Shown here: positions 30,828-40,941 of the stretch, in pieces
Numbering within the stretch: position 1 is the stretch's first letter
Layout of the letters: each line of letters begins with the position of its first letter
Source of the DNA: Macrothele yani
Taxonomy: Eukaryota; Arthropoda; Arachnida; Araneae; Macrothelidae
Reading direction: 5' to 3'
Length of the DNA stretch: 64,000 nucleotides
Assembly: GCA_039090855.1 (NCBI GenBank)
Contig: CM077011.1
Span: 29,231,001-29,295,000, forward strand
The notes under the pieces: generated by a model
Told to the model about the DNA's origin: nothing
Database searches by the model: none
Seen by the model: only the letters and a program-made list of their open reading frames with translations
Position numbers and translations under genes: made by a program

Positions 30828-31790
30828 ACCATTCATCATGTGCGCACTCCTGGGTTTTTGTAGTTGATAGTTCTGCCGCTAGGTGGCGTATATTTATGCA
30901 TTCAACCATATCTCCGGTTCTAAAAATCCTATTGAAAAAATTTTTATGCTGCATGCCATTCGCTTCAATGAAGAAGGAGAACATTTTTCTCTTTAATCAG
31001 CGTACAGTTTTCCAGCTAGGAATCGCAAATGTCAAAACTTTTTTGTCGCTGTCTCTGCTGGTCTCTGCTTCCAAGAGACGTGTTTGAAAAATTATTTTTT
31101 CTTATAAAAGCTTTTGCCATGAGGAATGCTTTCACGTATTTTCTACTTTTCCATTAATACAAAATTCTTCCACGATGGGGCGTTAGTGTGTATTTCAATT
31201 TCTAAAAGTTAATTCGATTCCAAAAATCCGTTAGAAAAATTCTTTTTTGCTAGGATATTCTGTATTGTGAAGAGTGTTATGGATCCATTTTCTTCTTCCA
31301 GTAACACAAAGCTTTTCCGCCAGGGGCGTAATGTTATATGATGATTTCTTTTACATCTCTTCTTCTAAGTGTTCGATTTGAAAATCCCTATATATCTGAT
31401 ATTCCTTTCGCTATGAGAAATTTTTTATGCACAATTTGTTAATTCTTGTTTTATACTTTTTAGCTGCTAGTGGGTGTAAGTGCTATTTCTATTTCTAGAT
31501 GTTTTATCGAATGCAGAAATCCAGTTGTTTCTTTTAACCTGTTCCATCGCATTACGCATTTTAAATTATGCGCAGTATTTCTTTCTAGGGGGTGTAAGTG
31601 TATTTTCTTTTTTTCCGAATTTTTAGATATTCTAAAAATCTGCTTTGAAATATATTTTTCACGTCGGAAAGGATTCAAAAGACGTGCTCTTTACACCCGA
31701 GAATTCGGTGTCATATTTCTAGTTTTTTTCTCTTATCGAGATCTACATCTGATTTACTACTTTTCTGGGCCTTACACTTACTTATAAGAA
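30828..31790 (+). repeat. diverged ~150-bp tandem array, sixth block
   Basis: Motifs CCGCTAGGTGGCG (30876), CCAGCTAGGAATCG (31012), CCACGATGGGGCG (31170), CCGCCAGGGGCG (31317), CTGCTAGTGGGTG (31464) and CTAGGGGGTGTAAGTG (31585) occur at spacings of 136, 158, 147, 147 and ~121 bp. The intervening T-rich parts carry TTCTAAAAATCC variants. The array fades out near 31790. Confidence 0.75.
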
Positions 31791-32533
31791 TCCTTTAACT
31801 GCAGTTCTGGAAAGTTAATTTTAGCTACAGAAAAAAGACTTTTCCCCGTTTGAAAATAATTAAATAAAAATTACTTTTAGTTTCATTTAATTTCTCTCGC
31901 TTTATAATTTTGCACTGAAGTTCTTGCAATTCTGGACATTTTAAATTTACCGAAAATACTTTTTTTGTTATTGTATTAATGATAGGTAAGTCCTGAAAAA
32001 GAAATTAATTTTTTGCACATTTGGATTTCCGTTATCACTAAAAAGAGAAGAAATTATTACAAATTCTAAATTCAGTTAAAGCATCAAAATTCCTAAAAGG
32101 AGAATCAAGTCTTCCACAGTCTCTCTCAAATAACGTACCTTCTGTATTGCTTCTCAGCAACGGAAGTATTTTTTTTTTTCTTACACGGAATTTTACTAGA
32201 GCCGCGGTTCAAGAAAATGGGTAAAATGTTGTTAAATGTTATCTGAATGAAAAAAATAAAAGAAAGTAAGAAAGAAAACTGGAATGCTTGTAGACTTGTG
32301 TTGAAAAGATGCACTATGGGAAAGTGGAAAAAGAGAACACCCAGCAGGAATGCCGGTAGGAACGTCATATTAAAATATGTTAATTGTTAAGGACAGCAGA
32401 AACTGTGATTCAAGTTGGAATGTATGTGGACGACAACATGCAAACGTACGCAGCGCGTATTTAAGGACTAAGGCGTGCAGAACGAAGTCATTCGTCTGTT
32501 GTCGTGTTATTCAGTGCTCGTTGAAGAAGCTAC
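31791..32533. other. no gene recognised; probable 5' leader of a Tc1 at the end
   Basis: AT-rich sequence without family resemblance. The last ~130 bp (CAGCGCGTATTTAAGGACTA and onward) look like the leader of the Tc1 fragment that follows. Confidence 0.35.
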
Positions 32534-32773
32534 CATGACTGGACGACTGTTATCGGAGTTTGAGCGAGGCGTCTGTGGACGAAGTTATCGGAGTTTGAGC
32601 GAGGCGTCTGTGGACGAAGTTATCGGAGTTTGAGCGAGGCGTCTGTGGACGAAGTTATCGGAGTTTGAGCGAGGCGTCTGTGGACGAAGTTATCGGAGTT
32701 TGAGCGAGGCGTCTGTGGCAAGAAGGTTGGTTCTTCCGTCAAATTCTGGACCGAGTGGGACAAGAGGTATCGT
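32534..32773 (+). pseudogene. Tc1-like transposase N-terminus with internal tandem expansion
   Basis: ATG at 32534 starts MTGRLLSEFERG, a typical Tc1 start. The unit TTATCGGAGTTTGAGCGAGG (35-bp period) is then repeated almost five times (32550-32720). Because 35 is not a multiple of three, each copy shifts the frame. After the array the match resumes as WQEGWFFRQILDRVGQEVSS in another frame and ends where the hAT element begins. Confidence 0.75.
32550..32720 (+). repeat. 35-bp tandem repeat, ~4.9 copies
   Basis: Unit starts are at 32550, 32585, 32620, 32655 and 32690. Copies are essentially identical, so the expansion is very recent or a sequencing or assembly effect. Confidence 0.95.
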
Positions 32774-35421
32774 CAGTGGCGGCTCGTGGTTGGAAAAATA
32801 GGTGAAGAGGTACAAGAACAGTATGAAAAGATATATACTGTCTACAATGAAAATCCCTTAATGAGGACTTACTTATTTTTTGTATATTAAATCAATTTTT
32901 CTTCCTTTTAAAGCTGCGAATTTGTCGATTATGTCGTCATAAGATGGTTAGATGGTTGTTTCCTCGTGAGCATCAATAAAATATCTTCCTGAATAGAAAT
33001 ATTTGCCAGAGAAGCAAGTCTATCTTGGGAACTAGTGTTTCTTGAGCAAGTTTGTATTCTTTTAAGAAAACTTTTTCCACTGGCACACTTGTAGATGGAA
33101 TTGTTAAACTGAGAAAAACCAATTTATAATCTTCTGTAAAAATGTCTTTGTCTCCGTGAAACACTCGAAGGAGTTCTTGAGTCAATATATTCCTTAATTT
33201 TTCATCGGCATATACAAGACTCAGTTCATTTTTAAGGCACTGGTCTTTAGTAAATATGTTTCCGTAAAAATTTAGATTTTCAAGAGCGCGAGTGGGAAAG
33301 CATGCATTAAATTATTCGAATTTGGTTCTGTCAGCAAGTCAGACAAATTGAAGTTTCTTACAGTCTTGAAATCTTATATCCATTTCCATAAGAATGTGGT
33401 CCAAAATTTCAAAATACAATTGTTTATAATTTTGAAAAATTGTTTCCTGTGTAAGAGCAGCATATTCCCGTGCTTATTTCTGTAATTTTGCTAGCTTTTC
33501 CAAACTGTGTTTCAAATGACTCATCGTTCCTTTTATGGCTCAAAATTTCACGAGGTTTTTTTATTTAATTTGAGTTACACAGTAGTTTATGTTTAGTTAT
33601 TTTTTCTTCAAAAGTTCGAATAATAGATCGGTGGAGGCAAAAATGTAAATTCGAAAGTGTTCCATATCATTCAAAAACCACTTGGCAAAATGAATTGATT
33701 TTTTGTCTGATTATTCGCTATTCATCAGAAATCCGAACACTTCCTTCAATTTATCCCAATCTTCAACAATTACACTTACTAATTTCGAAGTAGAGGACCA
33801 TCGAGTTTCTGTTATGGTTGGTCTGCATCTTTGCGGTTGTTGATATAAGTGTATAAGACCGCTTCGCAGAATGACGAACAAACGAAGCAGTTCCACTGAG
33901 GCTTGCAAAAAGTGTTCGACACTTAGAAATTTTAGAAAAACTCTGGTGTAATACAAGATTCAAACGATGAACTAAGCAATGAACAAAAACAGCTTGAGAA
34001 GCTTTATCCTTGACTTTTTTCTGTAGCCCATTTAAGTGTCCAGACATTATACTTGCCCCATCGCAGCATTGTCCTATTTATTTGTGTTGGTAATCAGACT
34101 GTTCCAAAATTTTGTCTAGCATTTTATATAAAGCTCCTGACGTTCTATCTTCATTCACATCATGAAAACCCAAAAATCCCTCAACCAATACACCTTCCGA
34201 AGTATTTAATTTTTGACGTGATCGTTTATATATTCAGAAATACATTCAGATAAATCATTTTGAATAGTTTTTTATCCTTTCGTATTGATTTTCAATTTCT
34301 AAAGAACTTCTTCATATCAACAATGAAAGTAATTCAATGAAATTTCCATGATTTATCAAGCCCATGCTTTCGTCATGGCCATGGAATGCTAGTTCTTGTT
34401 TGCTCAAATACAGTATAGACTAATACTGCATCAATCACTGTCTGCAGGAAAAGTCTATTTAAACGAACGTTTTCGTTAAAATGCGTTTTCAAAAGCCTAG
34501 CATTCTTCCTAAGGGCATCGGCAATGGTGTTTTGAATTTTTTCAAAATTCCTTAACATTAATCCGCATTTCAGGCGTTCGCTAGAATCACGATGTTTATG
34601 AAGTGACCGTGTTACGCTTAATAAATCTGAGAATCCGTCTTCATTCCACGCCAAATGTTTATTACTAAAAAGTAAGCAGGGCCAAAAAAATTAACACAGA
34701 AGTGCTGCAAATCCATTTATATTCAGTAAACCAACAATTTTTAAAATTAATATTGTTAGATTTACCGTGAATCCGTTGACCGTCCTTGAAGCAAAATATC
34801 TTTTATCTTCATCTTTCCACAGAGTAAATGGAGTTTGCAATAAATTACAAACAATGTCGTCCACAGGATGCATACTAAAAACTATCACTATCAGTTAAAT
34901 TGTACACAAACCTAAAATATCAGTTAAAGCTTTCAAGAAATAATCACAAAGCACGAAAGAACAAATTCCTTTCGGAAAATGATGTACCACAGCACCACAA
35001 GGAAAAAAAAAGCTAGCAGATTGCATGGTACCCTGGTAGTCCGCCCACTCCACCGCGATCTCTCACGACTTTACGCTCAAAAACTGAAAGATGCAGAAGT
35101 AAGGCGCGTGAAGCTGAACCACTTCACTTGAGCGAGCAGATTGGGGAGGGTGACGTCACGGTTACCATGGCAACTCGGCGGAAAATTGCAGACTTCCAAG
35201 CATTCTCATTTCGGCTCTTCACTTGCACTCTTTTGCGTATAAGGATTTGTTTTCCGTATTGAGCGCGCCATGTGAATTAATATCTATTCAAAATTTTGAG
35301 TATTTTGGAACTGAATAAAGCCAAAAAAGAATATATTATTAAAAAATACTAAATAAAACTTTATTTTGAGTAAAATAGGTGAAGAGGCACTTCACCTACT
35401 TCACCTGAAAAGCCGCCACTG
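32774..35421 (-). mobile_element. hAT element, decayed, ~2.65 kb
   Basis: Ends start CAGTGGCGGCT on both sides, the hAT-type terminus, with subterminal AATAGGTGAAGAGG(T/C)AC repeated at both ends. The minus strand carries broken transposase pieces in order: DDIVCNLLQTPFTLWKDEDK (34860), EDGFSDLLSVTRSLHKHRDS (34650), MSGHLNGLQKKVKDKASQAV with FVHCLVHRLNLVLHQSF (34047), ITETRWSSTSKLVSVI (33810), and near 33120 the C-terminal dimerisation-like VFLSLTIPSTSVPVEKVFLK. Many stops lie between. The immediate flanks (GGTATCGT, GATCGGCC) do not give a clean 8-bp duplication. Confidence 0.8.
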
Positions 35422-35689
35422 GATCGGCCGTGGTAAGCAGTGGCATATCAAGCATAAACAGCGCCAAGGGCAAGCGTGGAATTTGCGCACCCACCCTTCA
35501 TGCATCATTCAAATTCCACCTTTATTTTTCTACTTCTTTGTTAAACACGATTTTGACTCTGGAGAAAAACAAAAAACAACTTCATTATTCAAAACTTTTT
35601 ATCCATCACGTACAAAAAAATTACAATATTATTTTTCTTGCCTTCATTGCTGCAAACTTGTCCATGATGTCTTCAAACTTGGCTTTTCT

Positions 35690-35739
35690 AAGTGGTCTAA
35701 GCGATGGCCTCTGATCATTCGTCCAAAAGGGGTCCGGGT
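35690..35739 (+). repeat. SINE family A, left half (split copy)
   Basis: AGTGGTCTAAGCGATGGCCT to GGTCCGGGT is the tRNA-like head (5'-truncated) of a SINE whose remainder is at 37972-38126. TTGGCTTTTCTA before it and TTGGCTTTTTCTA after the right half are the target-site duplication of the SINE within the hAT remnant. Confidence 0.88.
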
Positions 35740-37971
35740 CAGACCTTACATTGATACGGGACTGGGGAAATGGGCGGGGCTTATCTTCATGTGTCACGTG
35801 GGGATTACTTCTGAGATACGATCTGAGCGGCTTTAGTTTATGTGATATCATGTCATTTTTTGCGTTCTTTGTTCGCTGCCTTTCGGATTAAAAAATAAAA
35901 GAAATTTGCACACACAAACATACAAATAATTAAATAAATATATAAGTACAAAAGCATAAAGGGAAGTGGAAAGTAAGTTTTGTTTTTATTCTGTAACGTT
36001 TATTTCATATCTTAGATAACGATGTGAAATGTAAAATGATCCAATATTCTTTAGGTATTGTGGAATATCAGGTAGTGTTTCTGGTAAATTTGTAGATCAG
36101 CGTCCTAACTTATTGCGTCGAAAAAATGTTAGTACCTGTAAAAAGTGCGACGTACAGATTTTAGAGTATGGAAATGGCAAATGGTGCAGAAATTTCATGT
36201 TTTGAATATCTTTTAAGGATTTTTATCGTAATATTTACCTGTAAATGCAATGCTGTGAAGAGATGCTGCGGTAGGCCGAACGTATCGCTACCGCGACGAT
36301 GTCAAGCTTTGCTTCGTTGAAAGGAAGGTTCGTTGTTGTACGGAAAAGACTGGCAAAAGAGTACAAGAGAAAGCGATTACGTTGGTGATAGGACAGCGAT
36401 AAATCTTGTAGTGATACGCTACAGAAAATAGGTCCAGCATATCTACCCTTCATTTTGTTGTATTCTGTACGTTGTTGGCAGGAAAAAACGGAAAAAACCT
36501 CTTAGATTTGCGAAAGATGCGTATCAATGAGATAGAAACTGACCTGTGAACAAAGTATTAACAGGGGAAGCAAAAGTGCAGTGCCACAGTAAATCAGCTA
36601 CGAATAGAAGCCGTTCAAAGCAAAACCGAAGGTTATACTTCCCTAATTTTCTGTACAATATAGAAAGGAATATTCGTACTTTCGATTTGGAATCAGGAAA
36701 TCGTGTGCGAAAGAGCGAAACATTTCTCAACATCTACTTTAAAAACAATGACAAAACATGACCGAGCCATATTATGTAACGTATGAGTACATGATGCTTT
36801 GCTGTACTGGCAAGAACGTACGCGGCTGCACTTGTAGTCATCCGCGCGTGAATGACACGCCGCAGCGCATCTTCCTTTCAACGGAGCTAAGCTTCGCATT
36901 GTCGCCGTACCTATGTGTTAGGCCTACCGCAGCGTCTCTTCAAAGCATCGCACTTACAGGTAAATATTATGATAAAAATCTTTAAATGGCATTCAAAATA
37001 TAAAATTTCTGCACCACTTGCCATTAATTTCCATACTCTAAAATCTGTACGTCACTTTTTCCAGGTACTAACATTTTTCCGACGAAATAATTTAGGACGC
37101 CAATCTACAAATTTACCGGTAAACTTACTCACAGAGAAACTAACATAATTTACCTCAATATTAGAAGAGACTGTTGGAGCCTTCATTTTAGGAAAACTAT
37201 CAAATTTTTCATGTGAACATGCTGGTACACTCTTCCAGTGGTTATCTTAGGGTTTCAAAGATTTTATTCAGAGAGAAACTAGCATTCTGTATTTTTATTA
37301 CTATAATTGGGAATTTTGTAAGTTCATCTCTGTTTCCTCAAAGAGCTCTCTATCTTGTTTCAGACAAAAACCATTAAAATTATGTGTTTGGAAGACTTTG
37401 ACAGATAATTCATTCTTCCCCCTTTCGATTTGGAATCAGGAAATCGTGAACTTACAAGCTTATCCTACCTTGTTACAGACATGCCGAGGAAATCATCCAC
37501 ACGTATACTAACATAATTCCTCGAACATTACGAGTCAATTATAAATGGAAGAAATACACAACACATCTCAGTGAAAAACACTACCTGATATTCCTCAATA
37601 ACTAAAGACTATTGGATCATTTTACATTTCACATCGTCACCTAAGATATAAAATAACCGTTACAGAATTAAAAAAAAAAAACTTACTTTCCACTTCCCTT
37701 TATATTTTTTATTTATATATTTATTTAATTATTTGTTTGTTTGTGTATGTAAATTTCTTTTATTTTTTAATCCGAAAGGCAGCGAACGACGAACGTGAAA
37801 ATGACATGAAATCACACAAATAAAGCCGCTCAGATCGTATCTTAGAAATAATCCCCACGTGACACATAAAGATAAGCCCCACCCATATGTGTCGTTACTG
37901 AAGCTGAAAGCCGCCCTCTGATTGGCCGAAATTTCCCCAGTCCCGTATTAATGTAAGGTTTGCTTAAATGC
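35740..37971. mobile_element. foldback element, 2.2 kb, 8-bp duplication
   Basis: GTCCGGGT flanks it at 35732-35739 and 37972-37979, an exact 8-bp target duplication within SINE A sequence. The arms are inverted repeats: 35740-~36300 against ~36910-37971. They include CGTGGGGATTA(C/T)TTCT, GGAAGTGGAAAGTAAGTTTT, CACTACCTGATATTCC and, deeper, GATGCTGCGGTAGGCC. The right arm carries ~440 extra bases (about 37140-37580). The ~600-bp centre has no recognisable coding frame. An 8-bp duplication fits hAT or P superfamilies, so a transposase of one of these may have moved it. The outermost bases (CAGACCTTACAT left, CTTACATTAATACGG with extra terminal bases right) are not perfectly symmetric. Confidence 0.85.
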
Positions 37972-38126
37972 GTCCGGGTTCGAATCCCGGTGAGGCATGG
38001 ATGCCGTGTTTGTCTTACGACACTGGCTCTTTGCCTTCCCTGGAAACAGTGACCCTAAATTAGGGCGACTGCTTATAGCCTATTGAGTTGCTCACGGTGG
38101 TCGTTAAATCTCCAATGAAAAAAAAG
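37972..38126 (+). repeat. SINE family A, right half (split copy)
   Basis: It begins with the duplicated GTCCGGGT and continues TTCGAATCCCGGTGAGGCAT through body and A tail. It completes the copy interrupted at 35739. Confidence 0.9.
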
Positions 38127-38444
38127 TTGGCTTTTTCTACTTCTTCTCTCTCCACACTTAATAGGGCAAGATCGTGCAGTCTGTCTTGGCTCTTAAGTAG
38201 GAAAGAATTTAACTTGCTGAATGATCTCTCACAGCAGGCGATGGAAACTGAAGTGTTTAGCATTATTTGTGTCGCAATGCGCAGGTTGGGGAAAACGCCC
38301 TCATCTCCATACTGCACGATGCAATCCAGAGCCCTTCACGCCTTGAAATGTTCGTATTGAGAGTCGAAAGCAACATTCTGCAACACAAAATTTCTTCATA
38401 AAGAAAAAGTACCTAAAGAATTTATATATATATATTTTTTTATG

Positions 38445-38516
38445 GAATGTTCTGGTAGCATCCATTGCAATGTAAAAAAGTATTTTTATATTACAATGGA
38501 AGCTACCAGAACATTC
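38445..38516. repeat. hairpin, ~28-bp stem
   Basis: GAATGTTCTGGTAGCATCCA and its downstream inverted copy TGGAAGCTACCAGAACATTC pair with one bulge and one mismatch. The loop is about 13 nt of A/T. It could be a miniature element or a small hairpin RNA locus; nothing decides. Confidence 0.75.
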
Positions 38517-38651
38517 GCACACATAAAAGAACTGCAACCAAAGAAAAAAATATCAGAAACTACTACAAAACAAAGGGACCTGTCGACAACCGGCCTACAA
38601 AGACGCTTGCCACCGCGGCGCCTCCACGTGTCGCCTGACGCTTGAAGAGCT

Positions 38652-38708
38652 GAGTACACAGAGACGCCGCGCTAGTCGGTCAGTCTAGCACGGCGTCTCT
38701 ATGTACTC
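38652..38708. repeat. hairpin, 24-bp stem, GC-rich
   Basis: GAGTACACAGAGACGCCGCG and the inverted CGGCGTCTCTATGTACTC form a 24-bp stem with two mismatches and a 9-nt loop TCGGTCAGT. It lies just upstream of the Tc1 remnant at 38878. Confidence 0.85.
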
Positions 38709-38877
38709 CGCGCACGCTACTGCATTCACTGCGCTGCTGACGACAGCCATTCAGAATGAACATTTCTGTTCATTTTTATTACGAGTTTGGGTTTCTCAAA
38801 TTCATTTGTTATTAAGTTTTCTCAAAATTAATTTTGTTCAACAAACAAGCAGCAAACGCACGCTATTTCTTTCGGCT

Positions 38878-39773
38878 TTTTTGTGCCACTCTAAGGGTGT
38901 CTGCCAAAACGATACGAAATTGTTTGTTGGAAGCAGGACGACAGGCACGCATGCCGCTGGCACGATTACCACTGAACCCTGGTCACAGTCGAGCACGTTT
39001 GCGGTGGTGTCAAGAACGAGTTCATTGGAGGGCAGAATGGGTGTCGGTGATCTTCAGTGATGAAAGCCTATTCTGCATGAGAGCGTCTGACGGTCGTGTA
39101 CGCTTCAAGGTGAGCGGCTTCTGCCATCGTGCATCCGCCAACGACACGCAGCCCCCACACCGGACATCAGGGTCTGGGAAGCGATGAGCTCTTACTCTCG
39201 TACAAGTCTGGTGTTTGTACGAGGTACGTTGAATAGCAGTACGTACGTCAGCGATATCGTGCAGCCGGTCATCCTGCCATTTTAGTGCGATATCCGATGC
39301 GTTATTCCAGCAGGATAACGCCCGCCCACAATCCGCTCGGGCAACTCAACATGCTCTTCAGGCTGTGCATCAACTCCCTTGTCCAGCACGCTCTCCGGAC
39401 TTGTCTCCAATCGAGCACGTCTGGGACTGGATCGGACAAAGACTCTCCTGCGGACCGCGGCAGGTAGCGACCATCTCTGCATTATGGATCCAAGGTGAAA
39501 GAGCATTGGAATGCTATCCCCCAGTGTGATATCCAGCATTTTTACGACCGATTTCATGCTGGATTAGAAGATTGTATTGCTGCTGGAGGAGGTCCAACAC
39601 CTTATTAAAATGTGCATTTTATACACTGTAATATGCATTAAAAGATAAAACAAACATTGAATCACTTCACACGTGTGATCACTTTCTTTTCTTAACAAGT
39701 TGTTGCTACGACATAAACTTCATAGATGCAGCTGCAATTTTTAATGGTGTTCTTTTTTCAATTTCCGGCAGTG
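38878..39773 (+). pseudogene. Tc1-like transposase, broken (32-residue D-E spacing)
   Basis: Readable parts are VSAKTIRNCLLEAGRQARMP, WCQERVHWRAEWVSVIFSDE, FQQDNARPQSARATQHALQA and PARSPDLSPIEHVWDWIGQR, in different frames. 32 residues separate the second Asp from the Glu, as in the copy at 52724. The right terminus CACTGCCGGAAATTGAAAAA (minus strand) ends at 39773 before TA. The left terminus and N-terminus are missing. Confidence 0.85.
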
Positions 39774-39949
39774 TATTTGAGCAGCAAATGGTGATGCTGA
39801 CATAACATCTTTTTTTTTCAGGGATGGGGTAGTTTAATAATTTTTCCCAAAAGTGGGCCACCCAAAATTCAAAATTTGCTTCCAGATCCGTTTAGGAATC
39901 GATAGTCCGCCAGTGCTTATAAAGGCATGTTTGCTGGGGTTTTTTTTTT

Positions 39950-40941
39950 TTTTCAAGGTTCAGGTGACACGCAACGAAGCGCGGATATCTGCTTTAAAAC
40001 TGATAAATACATACAAAGAGGACCAGTTTAAAAATGATTTTTTTCAGTTTTTAAAATTCATTAAGGAAGAAGGTGTCAGCAATCCCACGGATATGTATTA
40101 ATGTCTTAAGGTGGTTCCACCTAAAATCTCTGCCTTATGTTTCCGAAGAAAATATGTCTTTTCATATTTTCTTCGCAACTAATGTATTCCCAATGATGAA
40201 AATTTGCACATCGATAAAACTAACTTTAAGTTATAGCATGGGATACTTAATTCTTGCTAAAACCTAACCATAATTAAGCAATCTAGCATTTGTTTGTCTA
40301 CTGACGACATCAATGTACAGGTCGCGCCATCTATTAACAGGTCTGAACATTACTTAAAGAAAATGATTGATTTTTAATATAATTATGGTTAAGTTTTAGC
40401 AAGTATTAAGTATCCCATTCTATATCTTAGGGTGCCCTTAGGAATACATTAAGTGCGAAGAAAATATGTACGGAAGTTTTACCATTGGGAAACATAAGGC
40501 AGAGATTTTAGGTGGAAGCACCTTAACGATGCACTGCGATCAACATTTCCAGATGAACAAACAAACAATATCGAAAATCTTTTTGACAATGCCGGTAACG
40601 AATGCCAGCGGGGAAAGATCCATTTCAGTTTTAAAGAGGGTAAAAAAATTACTAAACAACTCATTACGGCAAGAAAAGTTGCCTCATCTATCTATGATGG
40701 TTAGAGAATCAGACTTAACAAGTTCTCTCAGATAGAGATAATTTGTCAAGTTATTTTTTAAATCGACACTGTTTTCAAAGCAAAAGCAGGTAATAACGTA
40801 GTTTAAAATTACGACCATACTTCTGAAAATGTTTATTTTATCACACTCCAACATGCATTCCAGCCATTTTGATATCCCTAATGAAAGGTGGCTCTACTTC
40901 AACCTGCGCTTAGGGCCTCAGAGTGTCTAAATCTGGCTCTG
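39950..40941 (+). pseudogene. hAT transposase C-terminal fragment, split by a MITE
   Basis: Before the MITE the frame reads VTRNEARISALKLINTYKED and FLKFIKEEGVSNPTDMY. After it come ISKIFLTMPVTNASGERSIS and VLKRVKKLLNNSLRQEKLPH with ESDLTSSLR, the hAT dimerisation end. The element appears to end at 40941 with a hAT-like terminus (CAGAGCCAGATTTAGACAC on the minus strand). Its 5' part is lost. Confidence 0.78.
40106..40526. mobile_element. MITE with TTAA at both ends
   Basis: GGTGGTTCCACCTAAAATCT at the left and GGTGCTTCCACCTAAAATCT on the minus strand at the right begin inverted repeats of about 40 bp, with further inverted matches inward (AAAATATG, GGATACTTAAT/ATTAAGTATCC). TTAA lies at 40106-40109 and 40523-40526, consistent with piggyBac-type targeting. 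The body has no coding frame and is nearly fully palindromic. Confidence 0.82.

Larger units (their letters stand above)
35438..38390 (-). pseudogene. hAT transposase C-terminal remnant, split by a SINE
   Basis: Minus-strand codons from about 38385 read NVAFDSQYEHFKA, then GDEGVFPNLRIATQIMLNTS, VSIACCERSFSKLNSFLL and LHDLALLSVEREEVEKA, the hAT dimerisation region. The text breaks at the SINE and resumes at 35690 as KAKFEDIMDKFAAMKARKI, the usual end of these proteins. A terminus CAGTGGCATATC at 35438 marks the 3' end of the element. The N-terminal two thirds are absent. Confidence 0.8.
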
